A stretch of DNA of 64,000 nucleotides, from NCBI RefSeq assembly GCF_003627795.1, contig NZ_CP032685.1:434001-498000 (forward strand), read 5' to 3'. This stretch comes from Rhizobium sp. CCGE531. Its GTDB lineage: Bacteria > Pseudomonadota > Alphaproteobacteria > Rhizobiales > Rhizobiaceae. The notes under the pieces were generated by a model, which was given only the letters and a program-made list of their open reading frames with translations, searched no databases and was not told the origin of the DNA. How positions within the stretch are numbered: the first letter of the stretch is position 1; each line of letters starts with the position of its first letter. Shown piece by piece: positions 33,609 to 41,847 of the stretch. The position numbers and the translations under genes are program-made.

Positions 33609-34730
33609 TCATTTGTTGTAGGGATCGGCCGCATCGCGCAGGCCATCGCCGAGAAGGTTCAGCGCCATGACGGCGATGACGACGGCGACACCCGGCAGGA
33701 ACAGCCATGGCGCCGTTGCGATCGAGCGGATGTTCTGCGCCTCGCGCAGCAGCACGCCCCAGGAGATGGTCGGCGGCTGCAGACCGAGCCCGAGGAAGGA
33801 AAGGGAGGTCTCGGCCAGGATCATCGCCGGCACGGCAAGCGTGATGGAGGCGATGATATGGCTCGCAAAACTCGGCAGCATGTGCCGGAAGATGATGCGC
33901 CCCTCACTGGCACCATCCAGCCTGGCAGCGTCAACGAATTCTTCCGTTCGCAGCGACAGGAAGCGACCGCGCACGACGCGAGCAAGCTGGGCCCAACCGG
34001 TCAATGACAGGATGATCGTGATCATCATATATTGCAGCGCCGCCGGCCAGCCTTGCGGCAGGGCGGCCGCCATGGCGAGCCAGATCGGAATGGTCGGCAA
34101 CGACAGCACGAAGTCGATCAAGCGTTGGATGAAGAAGTCGAGCTTCCCACCGTAATAACCTGAAATCCCTCCAAGAACGATGCCGAGCAAAAGCGAAAAG
34201 AACACGCCGACGAGACCGATCGACAGCGAGATCTGCGCGCCCTGAACGGTGCGGCTGAAGACGTCGCGACCGAGCCGATCCGCCCCGAACAGAAGAAGGG
34301 GCGTCGACTTGTCCGAGGATGCCAGCAGATGGATGTTGCTCGTGAAAAGCCCGAGTACGGAATATTCGTAGCCGCGCCCGAACAGAGTGACGGAAACCCG
34401 CTTGGTCGTATCTTCCTTGAAGATCGCAGCCAGTGTTTCCGGATCGCGCGTGAGCTTCAGCGGATAGTAGTGCAGCCCGACGGAGAAACCGTTCTCGGTA
34501 TCGATGAAATGCACGCGCTGCGGTGGGTGGAAGGTCGCCCGCGCATTTTGCTGATAGGGATCGTTGATGGCAAAGAAGCCCGGCACGATCGCAACGATAT
34601 ACATCATCACGGTAACGACGAGGGCGACCATGGCGAGCTTGTGGCGGCGGAAGGCCCACCAGATCAGCTGCCATTGCGAGGCGACGGCGGCGCGGTCGGG
34701 ACGCAGGTTTGTAACGGCAATATCGGCCAT
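33609..34730 (-). CDS. Dpp/Opp-type ABC importer permease (DppC-like, long form)
   Basis: This inner-membrane subunit has 373 residues, longer than typical DppC (about 300). A large periplasmic insert (roughly residues 60-165, including HPPQRVHFIDTENGFSVGLHYYP) follows the first hydrophobic segment. Then come five more segments, GADRLGRDVFSRTVQGAQISLSIG and the EAA loop DAARLDGASEGRIIFRHMLPSF near 265. Long forms like this occur in importers for oligosaccharides in this family, such as those near MR/MLE enzymes; that association is from memory. It lies 9 nt downstream of the DppB-like gene. Confidence 0.92.
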   Translation of the reverse strand: MADIAVTNLRPDRAAVASQWQLIWWAFRRHKLAMVALVVTVMMYIVAIVPGFFAINDPYQQNARATFHPPQRVHFIDTENGFSVGLHYYPLKLTRDPETLAAIFKEDTTKRVSVTLFGRGYEYSVLGLFTSNIHLLASSDKSTPLLLFGADRLGRDVFSRTVQGAQISLSIGLVGVFFSLLLGIVLGGISGYYGGKLDFFIQRLIDFVLSLPTIPIWLAMAAALPQGWPAALQYMMITIILSLTGWAQLARVVRGRFLSLRTEEFVDAARLDGASEGRIIFRHMLPSFASHIIASITLAVPAMILAETSLSFLGLGLQPPTISWGVLLREAQNIRSIATAPWLFLPGVAVVIAVMALNLLGDGLRDAADPYNK

Positions 34731-34739
34731 GGGCTGCTC

Positions 34740-35726
34740 CTATTCCAACCGGATGCGGGGATCGACGAGGGCAAGCAAGATGTCACTGATGAGTGACCCG
34801 ATCAGCGTCAACGCACAGATCAGTAGTATGAAGGCACCGGCAAGATACATATCCTGCGCCATCAGGGCCTGGAGCAGCAGCGGTGCCGCCGTCGGCAGGT
34901 TCAGAACGATCGCCACGACGACGGACCCCGAGATCAGGTTGGGCAGCAGCCAGGCAATGGTCGAGATGAAGGGGTTGAGCGCGATGCGCAGCGGATATTT
35001 GACCAGCAGCCGAAATTCCGAGAGGCCTTTGGCGCGGGCGGTCGTCACATAGGGCTTGGGCAGCTCATCGAGCATGTTGGCGCGCATGACGCGGATGAGG
35101 CTTGCTGTCGACGAGACGGCGAGAATGACGACGGGAAGCCAGATATGCGACAGCAGGTTCAGCATCTTGGCGATGCTCCAGGGCGCGGTCTCGAATTCGG
35201 AAGAGAATAGACCGCCGACATCCTGGCCGAACTCGACCGCCGCAACATACATCAACACCAGAGCCAACAGGAAGGAGGGGATGGCGAGCCCAAGGAAGGT
35301 GAAGGCGGTAAACAGATAATCGCCGATCGAATATTTCTTGACGGCGGAATAGACCCCGATCGGCAATGCGATCGCCCAGGTGGCGACGAGGGTCGCAAGC
35401 GCCAGCACGAGCGTCAGCGCCATGCGCTCCCAAATCAGGCCCGAGACCGGTTGCTGCCATTCGAAGGAGATGCCGAAATCGCCGCGCGTGACGATGTTCC
35501 AGATCCATTTCAGATATTGGATGAGCATCGGCTGGTCGAGACCGAAGCGTTCGCGCAATTGCGCGGCCGTGTTCTGGTCGACCACTTCGTTCGAGGAGGC
35601 GAGCGTGGCGATATAGGTCGTCACATAGTCGCCGGGGGGCAGCTGGATCAGCACGAAGGCCAGGAAGCTGATGGCGAAGAGGGATGGGATCATCCACAAA
35701 AGGCGTTTACCGATGAAGACCAGCAT
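34740..35726 (-). CDS. Dpp/Opp-type ABC importer permease (DppB-like)
   Basis: This inner-membrane subunit of 328 residues starts with the family-typical IGKRLLWMIPSLFAISFLAFVLIQLPPGD. It contains LRERFGLDQPMLIQYLKWI in the first periplasmic region, the cytoplasmic EAA-type loop (TTARAKGLSEFRLLVKYPLRIALNP) near 228-252 and the C-terminal GAFILLICALTLIGSLISDILLALVDPRIR. It lies 86 nt after the binding-protein gene, from which a GC-rich hairpin separates it. Confidence 0.93.
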   Translation of the reverse strand: MLVFIGKRLLWMIPSLFAISFLAFVLIQLPPGDYVTTYIATLASSNEVVDQNTAAQLRERFGLDQPMLIQYLKWIWNIVTRGDFGISFEWQQPVSGLIWERMALTLVLALATLVATWAIALPIGVYSAVKKYSIGDYLFTAFTFLGLAIPSFLLALVLMYVAAVEFGQDVGGLFSSEFETAPWSIAKMLNLLSHIWLPVVILAVSSTASLIRVMRANMLDELPKPYVTTARAKGLSEFRLLVKYPLRIALNPFISTIAWLLPNLISGSVVVAIVLNLPTAAPLLLQALMAQDMYLAGAFILLICALTLIGSLISDILLALVDPRIRLE

Positions 35727-35776
35727 GGCTATTTCTCGCAGTGAGCGCTGCTATTGGCAGCTCCGCATGAGGGAAA

Positions 35777-35799
35777 GCGCCGCCCATGGAAGGCGGCGC
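35777..35799 (-). terminator. GC-rich hairpin between binding-protein and permease genes
   Basis: GCGCCGCC (35777-35784) pairs with GGCGGCGC (35792-35799) around a 7-nt loop, 13 nt after the binding-protein stop codon on the minus strand. Only TTTCCC follows, so termination would be partial. Such hairpins commonly keep binding-protein mRNA more abundant than permease mRNA, which is the likely role here. Confidence 0.6.
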
Positions 35800-35812
35800 C
35801 GAATTCGTGTGA

Positions 35813-37759
35813 TCAGCTGGTGAAGAAGAATTGCTGCGGCATGGCCGGCCCCGGGTTGGGCCAGGACCAGCTATCCGGCTGCTTTTCAGGAACATTGTGC
35901 AGATTGTTGCGGATGATGCCGAAGCCGCCGACGGCCAGGCAAAGCCCAACGGTTTCAAACTCTTCGGCGGCGATGTCGAAGATCTGCTTCATGACGGCGC
36001 CGCGCTTTTCGAGATCGGCCGTCGAGCGTGCCTCGTCGAAGAGCTTCATGCGCTTCTTCTGGCTTTCCGGCGGCTCTTCGCCCTTCTTGCCGTTCGATGT
36101 GTACCAGACCGACCATGGAATGGCGTAGCGCGAGCCCTGCGGATGGAAGGCGAAGAAATCACGCGGATCGAGCATGGGATCGAGGCCGCCTGGCCCCGGC
36201 CAGACCTGGGCATCATGGGCGTTGTCGTCGCCACGGGTGTAATAAAGCGCGCGCTCGATCGTGTTGACCTTCATATCGACGCCGATCTGCGCCCAATGTG
36301 CCTTCACCAGTTCGAGAGCGTCGACCAGATCGGGATAGAGGGTCGGAATGACATCGATGGCGAAGAAGACCTTCTGGCCGTCCGGTCTCAGACGAAAGCC
36401 GTTCGCATCCTTCTTGCCGTAGCCGGCCTGATCGAGCATGGCGCCGGCTTTGTCCGGATCGTAGTCGGTGAATTGCCGCGCGTATTTCTCGTTGTACCAG
36501 GGATGCTCCGGTCGCGGCCCGGCCTGATAGGGCTGGCTCTGGCCGAAATAGACGATGTCGATGATTTCCTGCCGGTTGATCCCGAGCGAGAGCGCTTGCC
36601 GGACTGATTTGTCGGCAAACATCTTGCGCATGGCCGGATCTTTATGGGTGATATTGAAGTAGATCTGGCACTGCTGTGAGGTCGAAGGGACAAGAGTTAG
36701 AAGATGATAGTCGCCCTTCTTCATGTTCTGCGAGAGCGTCGGCTTGTTGGCAAGCACGCTGATATGGCGTTCCTGAATATCGATCTTGCCGGAGATGACA
36801 TTCAGCATCAGCGATTCGACATCCTGTGAAATGCCGAAATTGATCTCGTCGACATAGGGAAGCTGGTTGCCTGATGTGTCGACCTGCCAGAAGTAGGGAT
36901 TGCGGGTCATGACGACGCGGGTGGCGCCGCCGGTATAGGGCTCCTTGACGACCCAGGGATCGAGCGTCGGCTTGTCCGGATTGCCCCAGCGCGAGGGAAT
37001 CTCGATGTCGCCGCAGCGTGCGCGGAAAAATTCGGGCCAGCTGCTGGCGCCGGCCTTCTTCGCGTCCTCGGCAACGTTCGGATTGTATTTCGGCAGGAAC
37101 TGGCTGCAATAGTGCTTGGGAAACAGCGTCGGATGCTGGCCGAGCGGGGTTGCGAGGTTTTCCAGATAGAGCGCGTTCGGCGCCGCGAAGGTGAATTTCA
37201 CCGTGTAGTCGTCGATCTTCGTGACATTGACGGCCTTGCCGGCGACCGAAAGCTGCGCCGGTGCTGCGCTATAGAGATCGGTATTCTTGACGCAGTCCTC
37301 GATGGCGAAGACGACATCGTCGGCCGTGAACGGATGGCCGTCAGACCAGCGCGCGCCCTGGATCAGATAGAAGGTGAACTGCGAGGCGTCGGCATTGACG
37401 TCCCAGCGCTCGGCGAGGTTGGGAAGCACCTGGGTGAATTCGAGATTCCAGCGCACCAGGCTCTGGTTGCCCACCATGCGCAGGATACCGTTGTGGTCGG
37501 ATGAGCCGCGCAGGCCCCGCCGCAACGTACCGCCATAGGTGCCGACCTTTTCGTAAGGCGTGACCACCATCGGCTTTTTCGGCAGCCGCTCGGCCAGCGG
37601 CGGCAGCTTGCCATCCTTGACGAGCCCAGCCAAGGCTGGCGCCTCGCCGCCCGTATCGGCAGCGCTGACGCGGCCGGCCAGAGACAGGGCTGCCATTCCC
37701 GCCATGCCTCCGAGGACGGCACGTCTGCTCACGCCACGGGACACTGTTTCATCGCGCAT
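35813..37759 (-). CDS. Oligopeptide-type ABC importer solute-binding protein, family 5
   Basis: This periplasmic receptor of 648 residues is long even for family 5. A Tat signal, SRRAVLGGMAGMAALSLAG (residues 10-28), is cleaved after VSA, so it is folded before export. Family features are LAERWDVNADASQFTFYLIQGARWSDGHPFTADDVVFAIED near residue 110-150 (noted by position, key motif WSDG-PFTADDV) and QALSLGINRQEII near 402. ATG 37759 is chosen because GGGAGGATTCG precedes it. The length and the linked dehydratase suggest a bulky sugar-acid or oligosaccharide ligand, not a peptide. It heads the minus-strand operon and is divergent from a GntR gene. Confidence 0.92.
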   Translation of the reverse strand: MRDETVSRGVSRRAVLGGMAGMAALSLAGRVSAADTGGEAPALAGLVKDGKLPPLAERLPKKPMVVTPYEKVGTYGGTLRRGLRGSSDHNGILRMVGNQSLVRWNLEFTQVLPNLAERWDVNADASQFTFYLIQGARWSDGHPFTADDVVFAIEDCVKNTDLYSAAPAQLSVAGKAVNVTKIDDYTVKFTFAAPNALYLENLATPLGQHPTLFPKHYCSQFLPKYNPNVAEDAKKAGASSWPEFFRARCGDIEIPSRWGNPDKPTLDPWVVKEPYTGGATRVVMTRNPYFWQVDTSGNQLPYVDEINFGISQDVESLMLNVISGKIDIQERHISVLANKPTLSQNMKKGDYHLLTLVPSTSQQCQIYFNITHKDPAMRKMFADKSVRQALSLGINRQEIIDIVYFGQSQPYQAGPRPEHPWYNEKYARQFTDYDPDKAGAMLDQAGYGKKDANGFRLRPDGQKVFFAIDVIPTLYPDLVDALELVKAHWAQIGVDMKVNTIERALYYTRGDDNAHDAQVWPGPGGLDPMLDPRDFFAFHPQGSRYAIPWSVWYTSNGKKGEEPPESQKKRMKLFDEARSTADLEKRGAVMKQIFDIAAEEFETVGLCLAVGGFGIIRNNLHNVPEKQPDSWSWPNPGPAMPQQFFFTS

Positions 37760-37969
37760 CGAATCCTCCCATTTTAACCGCGGCCGGGTTTTCCCTGAGC
37801 CGATACGACAAGCTCCCAACCCGTCGCCATTGCACCCCTCTGGCGCAGCGTCGAGACCATATTACCTTCTCAGATAATTACAAGAGTTGACAGATTTTTA
37901 CAGATTTAGTAGCTGTCGCGCAGGAAATGCGCTATGCCTGTCGCTGGCCCGCATTCAAAAAGGACGATG

Positions 37970-38683
37970 ATGAAACTCTCTGTCGCCAACGATTCCGGTG
38001 CGGGCGCGACGCGCTTCGGCGACATCATCTATGAGAGGATCGTCGCCATGATCGCGGACGGACAGTTTCCGGTGAACGAAAGACTGCCGGCGGAAGCCAA
38101 GCTCGCCGAGATGTTCAGCGCGTCGCGGCCCGTCGTGCGCGACGCTCTCGAACGGCTGCGCGCCGACGGCCTGATCGTCTCGCGCAAGGGGTCCGGTTCC
38201 TATGTGCGCCAAAGGCCGGATTCTTCGGTCCTGAAAATGGTGCCTGTGGGATCGCTCGCTGATGTCCAGCGCTTCTTCGAATTTCGCGCCGGGCTCGAGG
38301 CCGAAGCGGCCGAGCTTGCGGCGCGCAACTGGCAGCCTGATGATAAGGAACGGATCACGGCGGCGCTTCAAAAGATCGAACAATGTCTTGGCGAGGGACG
38401 GCTCGGTGCGGAAGAGGACCAGGAACTCCACGATGCGATTGCGATCGCCACCGGCAACCAGTTCCATATCACCGCCCGCGAATTGTTCAGGCCGCACTTC
38501 GCCATCGGCCATTCCGTGACGCGCAGCCTCAGTCTCAAGCGGACGCCGGAGCAGATCCGCAGTGTTCAGGACGAGCATGCCGTCATCGTGCAGGCGATCT
38601 TCGCGCGGCAGGAGACCGAAGCTCACGATGCGATGAAGCGACACATATTGAATGCACGCGCCCGCATGTTCCAGGGCGTTTAG
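37970..38683 (+). CDS. GntR family (FCD) regulator of the sugar-acid regulon
   Basis: This DNA-binding protein of 237 residues has a winged helix at about residues 12-82, FGDIIYERIVAMIADGQFPVNERLPAEAKLAEMFSASRPVVRDALERL with the wing RKGSGSYV (positions given, core PAEAKLAEMF), then an FCD domain with DQELHDAIAIATGN and RSVQDEHAVIVQAI. ATG 37970 (the second of two tandem ATGs) has AAGGA 5 nt upstream; 37934 is another in-frame ATG with a weaker site. It is divergent from the importer operon and upstream of the DapA-like gene, so it most likely controls both directions. Confidence 0.88.
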   Translation: MKLSVANDSGAGATRFGDIIYERIVAMIADGQFPVNERLPAEAKLAEMFSASRPVVRDALERLRADGLIVSRKGSGSYVRQRPDSSVLKMVPVGSLADVQRFFEFRAGLEAEAAELAARNWQPDDKERITAALQKIEQCLGEGRLGAEEDQELHDAIAIATGNQFHITARELFRPHFAIGHSVTRSLSLKRTPEQIRSVQDEHAVIVQAIFARQETEAHDAMKRHILNARARMFQGV

Positions 38684-38771
38684 GGAATTGGACGAGGCTG
38701 GAGCGAGGTGACGGCTTCTTTAAGCTTCCTCGGTTGCGCCTCGATCAGTGATGAAGGGTAAGGGTAGGAAG

Positions 38772-39692
38772 ATGAGCATTGAAACCATGCGGCAAGCGCT
38801 GACCGGCGTATCCGGCGTTCCGGTCACGGCCTATGATACAAATGGCGAGGTGGAGCCACAGGTGACCGCCAAGGTCTACCAGCGCGTGGCCGCAGCCGGC
38901 ATTCACAACATCGTCGCGGCAGGCAATACCGGCGAGTTCTATGCGCTCACGCCCGAGGAAATCCGCCGCGTCCACGAAGCTGCCATCACGGGTGTCGACG
39001 GCAAAGCGCCGGTGACAGCGGCAATCGGCCGTTCGTTGCGCGAGGCAATCCGCATGGCCAAGGATGCCGCCTCGATCGGCGCCTCCGCCGTGATGTCGCA
39101 TCAGCCGGTGGATCCTTTCGCCGCCCCCGCCTCGCAGATCGACTATTTCCGCGACCTGGCAGAGGCCTCGCCCCTGCCGCTCGTCGCCTATGTCCGTGCT
39201 GACGGCTTCAGCGTCGACGACATGGTTCGTCTGGCCGGCCACGGCAACATTGCCGGCATCAAGTTCGCGACGACGGATCTGATGCTGCTTTCGCGGGCGA
39301 TCGCCGCTGCCGATCCGAATGGCGCGCTGTTCGTCTGTGGCCTTGCCGAAAGCTGGGCGCCGGCATTTGCGGCCGCCGGCGCACGCGGCTTCACCTCCGG
39401 CCTCGTCAACGTCGCTCCAAAGTTGTCGCTTGCCGTTCTCGCGGCCTTGGCGAAGGGAGACTTCGCCGCTGCCCGCGCCATCGTCAACAAGCTCGAACCC
39501 TTCGAGCGCATGCGCACGAAGTTCCGCAACGGCGCCAATGTTACGGTGGTCAAGGAAGCGGTCACTTTCTCCGGCTTGAATGTCGGTCCTGTTCGTGTTC
39601 CGGGCTTGCCATGCCTGGATCAGAAGGATCGCGAGGAACTGTTTGCCCTGCTTCGTGTGTGGAAGGAAGCAGGGGAGCTTTCCGCCAACTGA
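38772..39692 (+). CDS. DapA superfamily enzyme, probably a keto-deoxy-sugar-acid dehydratase or aldolase
   Basis: This Schiff-base TIM-barrel enzyme of 306 residues has AAGNTGEFYALT near 49-60 (family GNTGE motif), Tyr140 in VAYVRAD replacing the usual YN-P, and Schiff-base Lys164 in AGIKFATTD. The GNTGEFY and AYxR pattern is like the 5-dehydro-4-deoxyglucarate dehydratase branch, which fits the enolase-superfamily dehydratase in the divergent operon; together they would make 2-ketoglutarate semialdehyde or a similar product. ATG 38772 is the first start after a purine-rich site (GGGTAGGAAG); ATGs slightly upstream are less likely. It follows the GntR gene by 88 nt. Confidence 0.85.
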   Translation: MSIETMRQALTGVSGVPVTAYDTNGEVEPQVTAKVYQRVAAAGIHNIVAAGNTGEFYALTPEEIRRVHEAAITGVDGKAPVTAAIGRSLREAIRMAKDAASIGASAVMSHQPVDPFAAPASQIDYFRDLAEASPLPLVAYVRADGFSVDDMVRLAGHGNIAGIKFATTDLMLLSRAIAAADPNGALFVCGLAESWAPAFAAAGARGFTSGLVNVAPKLSLAVLAALAKGDFAAARAIVNKLEPFERMRTKFRNGANVTVVKEAVTFSGLNVGPVRVPGLPCLDQKDREELFALLRVWKEAGELSAN

Positions 39693-39732
39693 CACGCGGC
39701 ATTGAAAATAAGCATAGAAATGATATATATAG

Positions 39733-39749
39733 CCGATATCAGATATCGG
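39733..39749. promoter_or_regulatory. Palindromic operator covering the vapB ribosome-binding site
   Basis: CCGATATC-A-GATATCGG is a perfect 17-bp palindrome ending 9 nt before the antitoxin start at 39759. It overlaps the CGGAGA ribosome-binding site, and TATATATA just upstream could be part of the promoter. Autoregulation of type II toxin-antitoxin operons usually works through such palindromes bound by the antitoxin. Confidence 0.65.
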
Positions 39750-39758
39750 AGATTTCTC

Positions 39759-39974
39759 ATGAGAACCTTGGTTGACATTGGCGACCCGGAGATCAAAGCG
39801 CTGGATCAGCTGGCGCAGCGAGAAAAAGTCTCGAGAGCAGCACTCATTCGCAAGGCGATTGATGATTTTCTGGCTCGCAACGCAAGTATTAGCGAAGTCG
39901 AGGCGTTTGGGCTCTGGGGTGATCGAAAGGTCGATGGTTTGGCGTATCAGGAAGACATTCGCAACGAATGGTAA
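39759..39974 (+). CDS. vapB: Ribbon-helix-helix antitoxin of a VapBC-type pair
   Basis: This DNA-binding antitoxin of 71 residues has an N-terminal ribbon-helix-helix (residues 1-45: RTLVDIGDPEIKALDQLAQREKVSRAALIRKAIDDFL, described by position with core DPEIKALDQLA). Its C-terminal tail, including EAFGLWGDRKVDGLAYQEDIRNEW, is the part that normally threads into the toxin. CopG-type antitoxins paired with PIN toxins have this layout. ATG 39759 follows CGGAGA. It overlaps the toxin gene by 7 nt, so the two are coupled. Confidence 0.85.
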   Translation: MRTLVDIGDPEIKALDQLAQREKVSRAALIRKAIDDFLARNASISEVEAFGLWGDRKVDGLAYQEDIRNEW

Positions 39975-40333
39975 AAGCGCTTTTCGACACCAACATCTTG
40001 ATCGACCATCTCAATGCCATACCGCAAGCGCGACGTGAGTTGATGCGGTATGAGGAAAAGGCGATTAGCATCATCACCTGGATGGAGGTTCTCGCCGGTG
40101 CCAAACCGACGGTGATAGTCGGAACACGCGCTTTCCTAACAGGATTTATAGTCATCGCTGTCGATGATCACATAGCCGAGCGTGCGGTATATCTGCGACA
40201 GCAACATCGCATCAAACTGCCCGACGCCATCATCTGGGCAACGGCCAATGTTCATTCAATGTTGCTGGTTACGCGGAACACCAAGGATTTTCCGAGGGAA
40301 ATGCCGGACATTCGAGTGCCTTACGAAATCTGA
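39968..40333 (+). CDS. vapC: PIN-domain ribonuclease toxin
   Basis: This Mg-dependent endoribonuclease toxin of 121 residues has the four PIN acids: Asp7 (LFDTNILIDHL), Glu40 (ITWMEVLAG), the LPDAIIWATA Asp near 94 and the late NTKDFP Asp near 112. The frame is intact, unlike the decayed PIN gene at 8907. It is translated from within the end of the antitoxin gene. Targets of such toxins are usually tRNA or rRNA sites; this one is unknown. Confidence 0.9.
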   Translation: MVKALFDTNILIDHLNAIPQARRELMRYEEKAISIITWMEVLAGAKPTVIVGTRAFLTGFIVIAVDDHIAERAVYLRQQHRIKLPDAIIWATANVHSMLLVTRNTKDFPREMPDIRVPYEI

Positions 40334-40455
40334 ACGCCCTCTTCGTTTCGTACCGGGGCATCGTGCTCGCTGCAATATGGTTGCGAAGGTGGCGGTTCCA
40401 ATCTCATCACTGCCTCGAGACGCGTTCCGTCTGCGTTTCGCGATGACGATCGCGG

Positions 40456-40770
40456 TTAGAGGACGTGCACCGTAAACTGCAGATAGGCTGCAAGGCTGGC
40501 GGCGGAGAGCGCCACAATAGCGACCGGTTGCGAGAGGCTCTTGCTGATGGCCGCAAGCATGAGGCCGAGCAGGATGATAGCGCCTCCCAGCAAGAGCCCC
40601 TTATCGGCAACGGACAGTGCAAGAGCGGACAGGCTGACGGCGGCTGCGACCATCGTGACCGGCATCTGGTTTTGCAGACCGTCACCACCGCTCGTAAATG
40701 TGAGCAGGAACCTGTTCCAGCTCAAACCGAGGGAAATGCTCAAAAGCAGCGGTAGAAGGATAGGCAGCAT
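40456..40770 (-). CDS. Small hydrophobic membrane protein, unknown
   Basis: I do not recognise a family. The 104-residue protein begins with a hydrophobic segment (ILLPLLLSISLGLSW), then a short polar stretch (TFTSGGDGLQNQM), and three further hydrophobic segments including VADKGLLLGGAIILLGLMLAAI and VAIVALSAASLAAYLQF. It looks like a four-helix inner-membrane protein. It stands alone between the vapBC pair and the cyclo-ligase gene. The stretch 40771-41048 after it has no recognisable gene. Confidence 0.55.
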   Translation of the reverse strand: MLPILLPLLLSISLGLSWNRFLLTFTSGGDGLQNQMPVTMVAAAVSLSALALSVADKGLLLGGAIILLGLMLAAISKSLSQPVAIVALSAASLAAYLQFTVHVL

Positions 40771-41048
40771 GATGATCGTCTTCCAGTGGGTCGATCATGG
40801 AGACGCAATTCATGTGCCAATGAATGAAGACGACGATCCGGCCAGATAAAACGTCATGCCAGCATGAATGATTGCTCGTTTGGGCGGCGATCTGCTGTTC
40901 TGTTCAGCACTCTCATGGGATCGACGGGCTTAAGCTTCGCCAGATACGGCGTATCGGGATTGACGAGGGCAGGATCGCTATCGGATCGACAGCTTTTGAA
41001 CCTCAAGTCTATGACGCATTCTAGATCGAGACGGGGTGCCCTGAGAGA

Positions 41049-41732
41049 TCATCGATAGCGCGGTCCGTTTTGTGTGATGATTACATCCATCGGAATGTCG
41101 TGATGAAGCGGATGAATGGTCTCGATCCTTTGCGATTCGAAGCCGACGCCGATGATCAGCGGTTTGCGGTCGAGGGCGGCGAGGGTTCTGTCGAAAAATC
41201 CGCCTCCATAGCCCAGGCGGAAGCAGTGTGGATCGAAGCCGACGAGCGGTGCTATGACGACGTCCGGAACAGCTTGCCTGCCTTCCGTCGGCATGGGTAT
41301 GTTCCATACTCCGCGTTGAAGTCGCTCTCCCATTTTCCATGACCGGAATATCAGGGGGGTCGCCTTGGCGACGACGACGGGCAATAGGCAAAGCGCGCCG
41401 CGGGCCGTTGCGGTCGCCATCCATCCTCTGAGATCCGGCTCCGCGAGGAACGGCCAAAACAGGCTGATATGTTTGCCGTCGACATCGGCGACGACTTGAT
41501 CGAGATGGGTCGCAATCGAGCGCGTATAGTCTTCGCGTTCTGCGAATGGCAGGGCCTTCCGGTCGTCGATCAGCCTTTGCCGCTCTGCCCTTCGCCACGC
41601 GAAGATGTCCAAGACCTCGTCTTCGCCGGACGGGATGCCGCTATAGACCGGGTCGACTTCGTGGAGCATGCAGGCGGGGGATGCATATTCGCGGGGCTCT
41701 CCATCCGTTTGATGTCGATCTGATTTAGCCAT
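41049..41732 (-). CDS. fthC: 5-formyltetrahydrofolate cyclo-ligase
   Basis: This enzyme converts 5-formyl-THF to 5,10-methenyl-THF with ATP, returning stored folate to one-carbon metabolism. The 227-residue protein has AWRRAERQRLIDDRKALP near residues 45-62 (basic substrate/ATP-binding helix), SLFWPFLAEPDL near 96, and the C-terminal signature RLGYGGGFFDRTLA near 177, followed by GVGFESQ. An N-terminal extension of about 45 residues before the catalytic domain contains EYASPACMLHEVDP; I recall it from other Rhizobiales. ATG 41732 follows AAAGAG; longer open sequence upstream overlaps the divergent LysR gene. Confidence 0.88.
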   Translation of the reverse strand: MAKSDRHQTDGEPREYASPACMLHEVDPVYSGIPSGEDEVLDIFAWRRAERQRLIDDRKALPFAEREDYTRSIATHLDQVVADVDGKHISLFWPFLAEPDLRGWMATATARGALCLLPVVVAKATPLIFRSWKMGERLQRGVWNIPMPTEGRQAVPDVVIAPLVGFDPHCFRLGYGGGFFDRTLAALDRKPLIIGVGFESQRIETIHPLHHDIPMDVIITQNGPRYR

Positions 41733-41847
41733 CCGCTCTTTAACGCTCCCGTCCCTTGGCTCGATATCGAAACATGCTTGAGCTGCGAGAATGATTTTTA
41801 TATAGGGAATGATAAGGTAACTTAATTCCTGAATCGAGATCTTTTCA

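Noticed and set aside
31937..33670. 577-codon open frame on the plus strand
   Set aside because: It lies antisense to the two-domain ATPase gene, whose motifs are complete; long antisense frames are expected in high-GC coding DNA, and its translation is rich in charged residues without domains.
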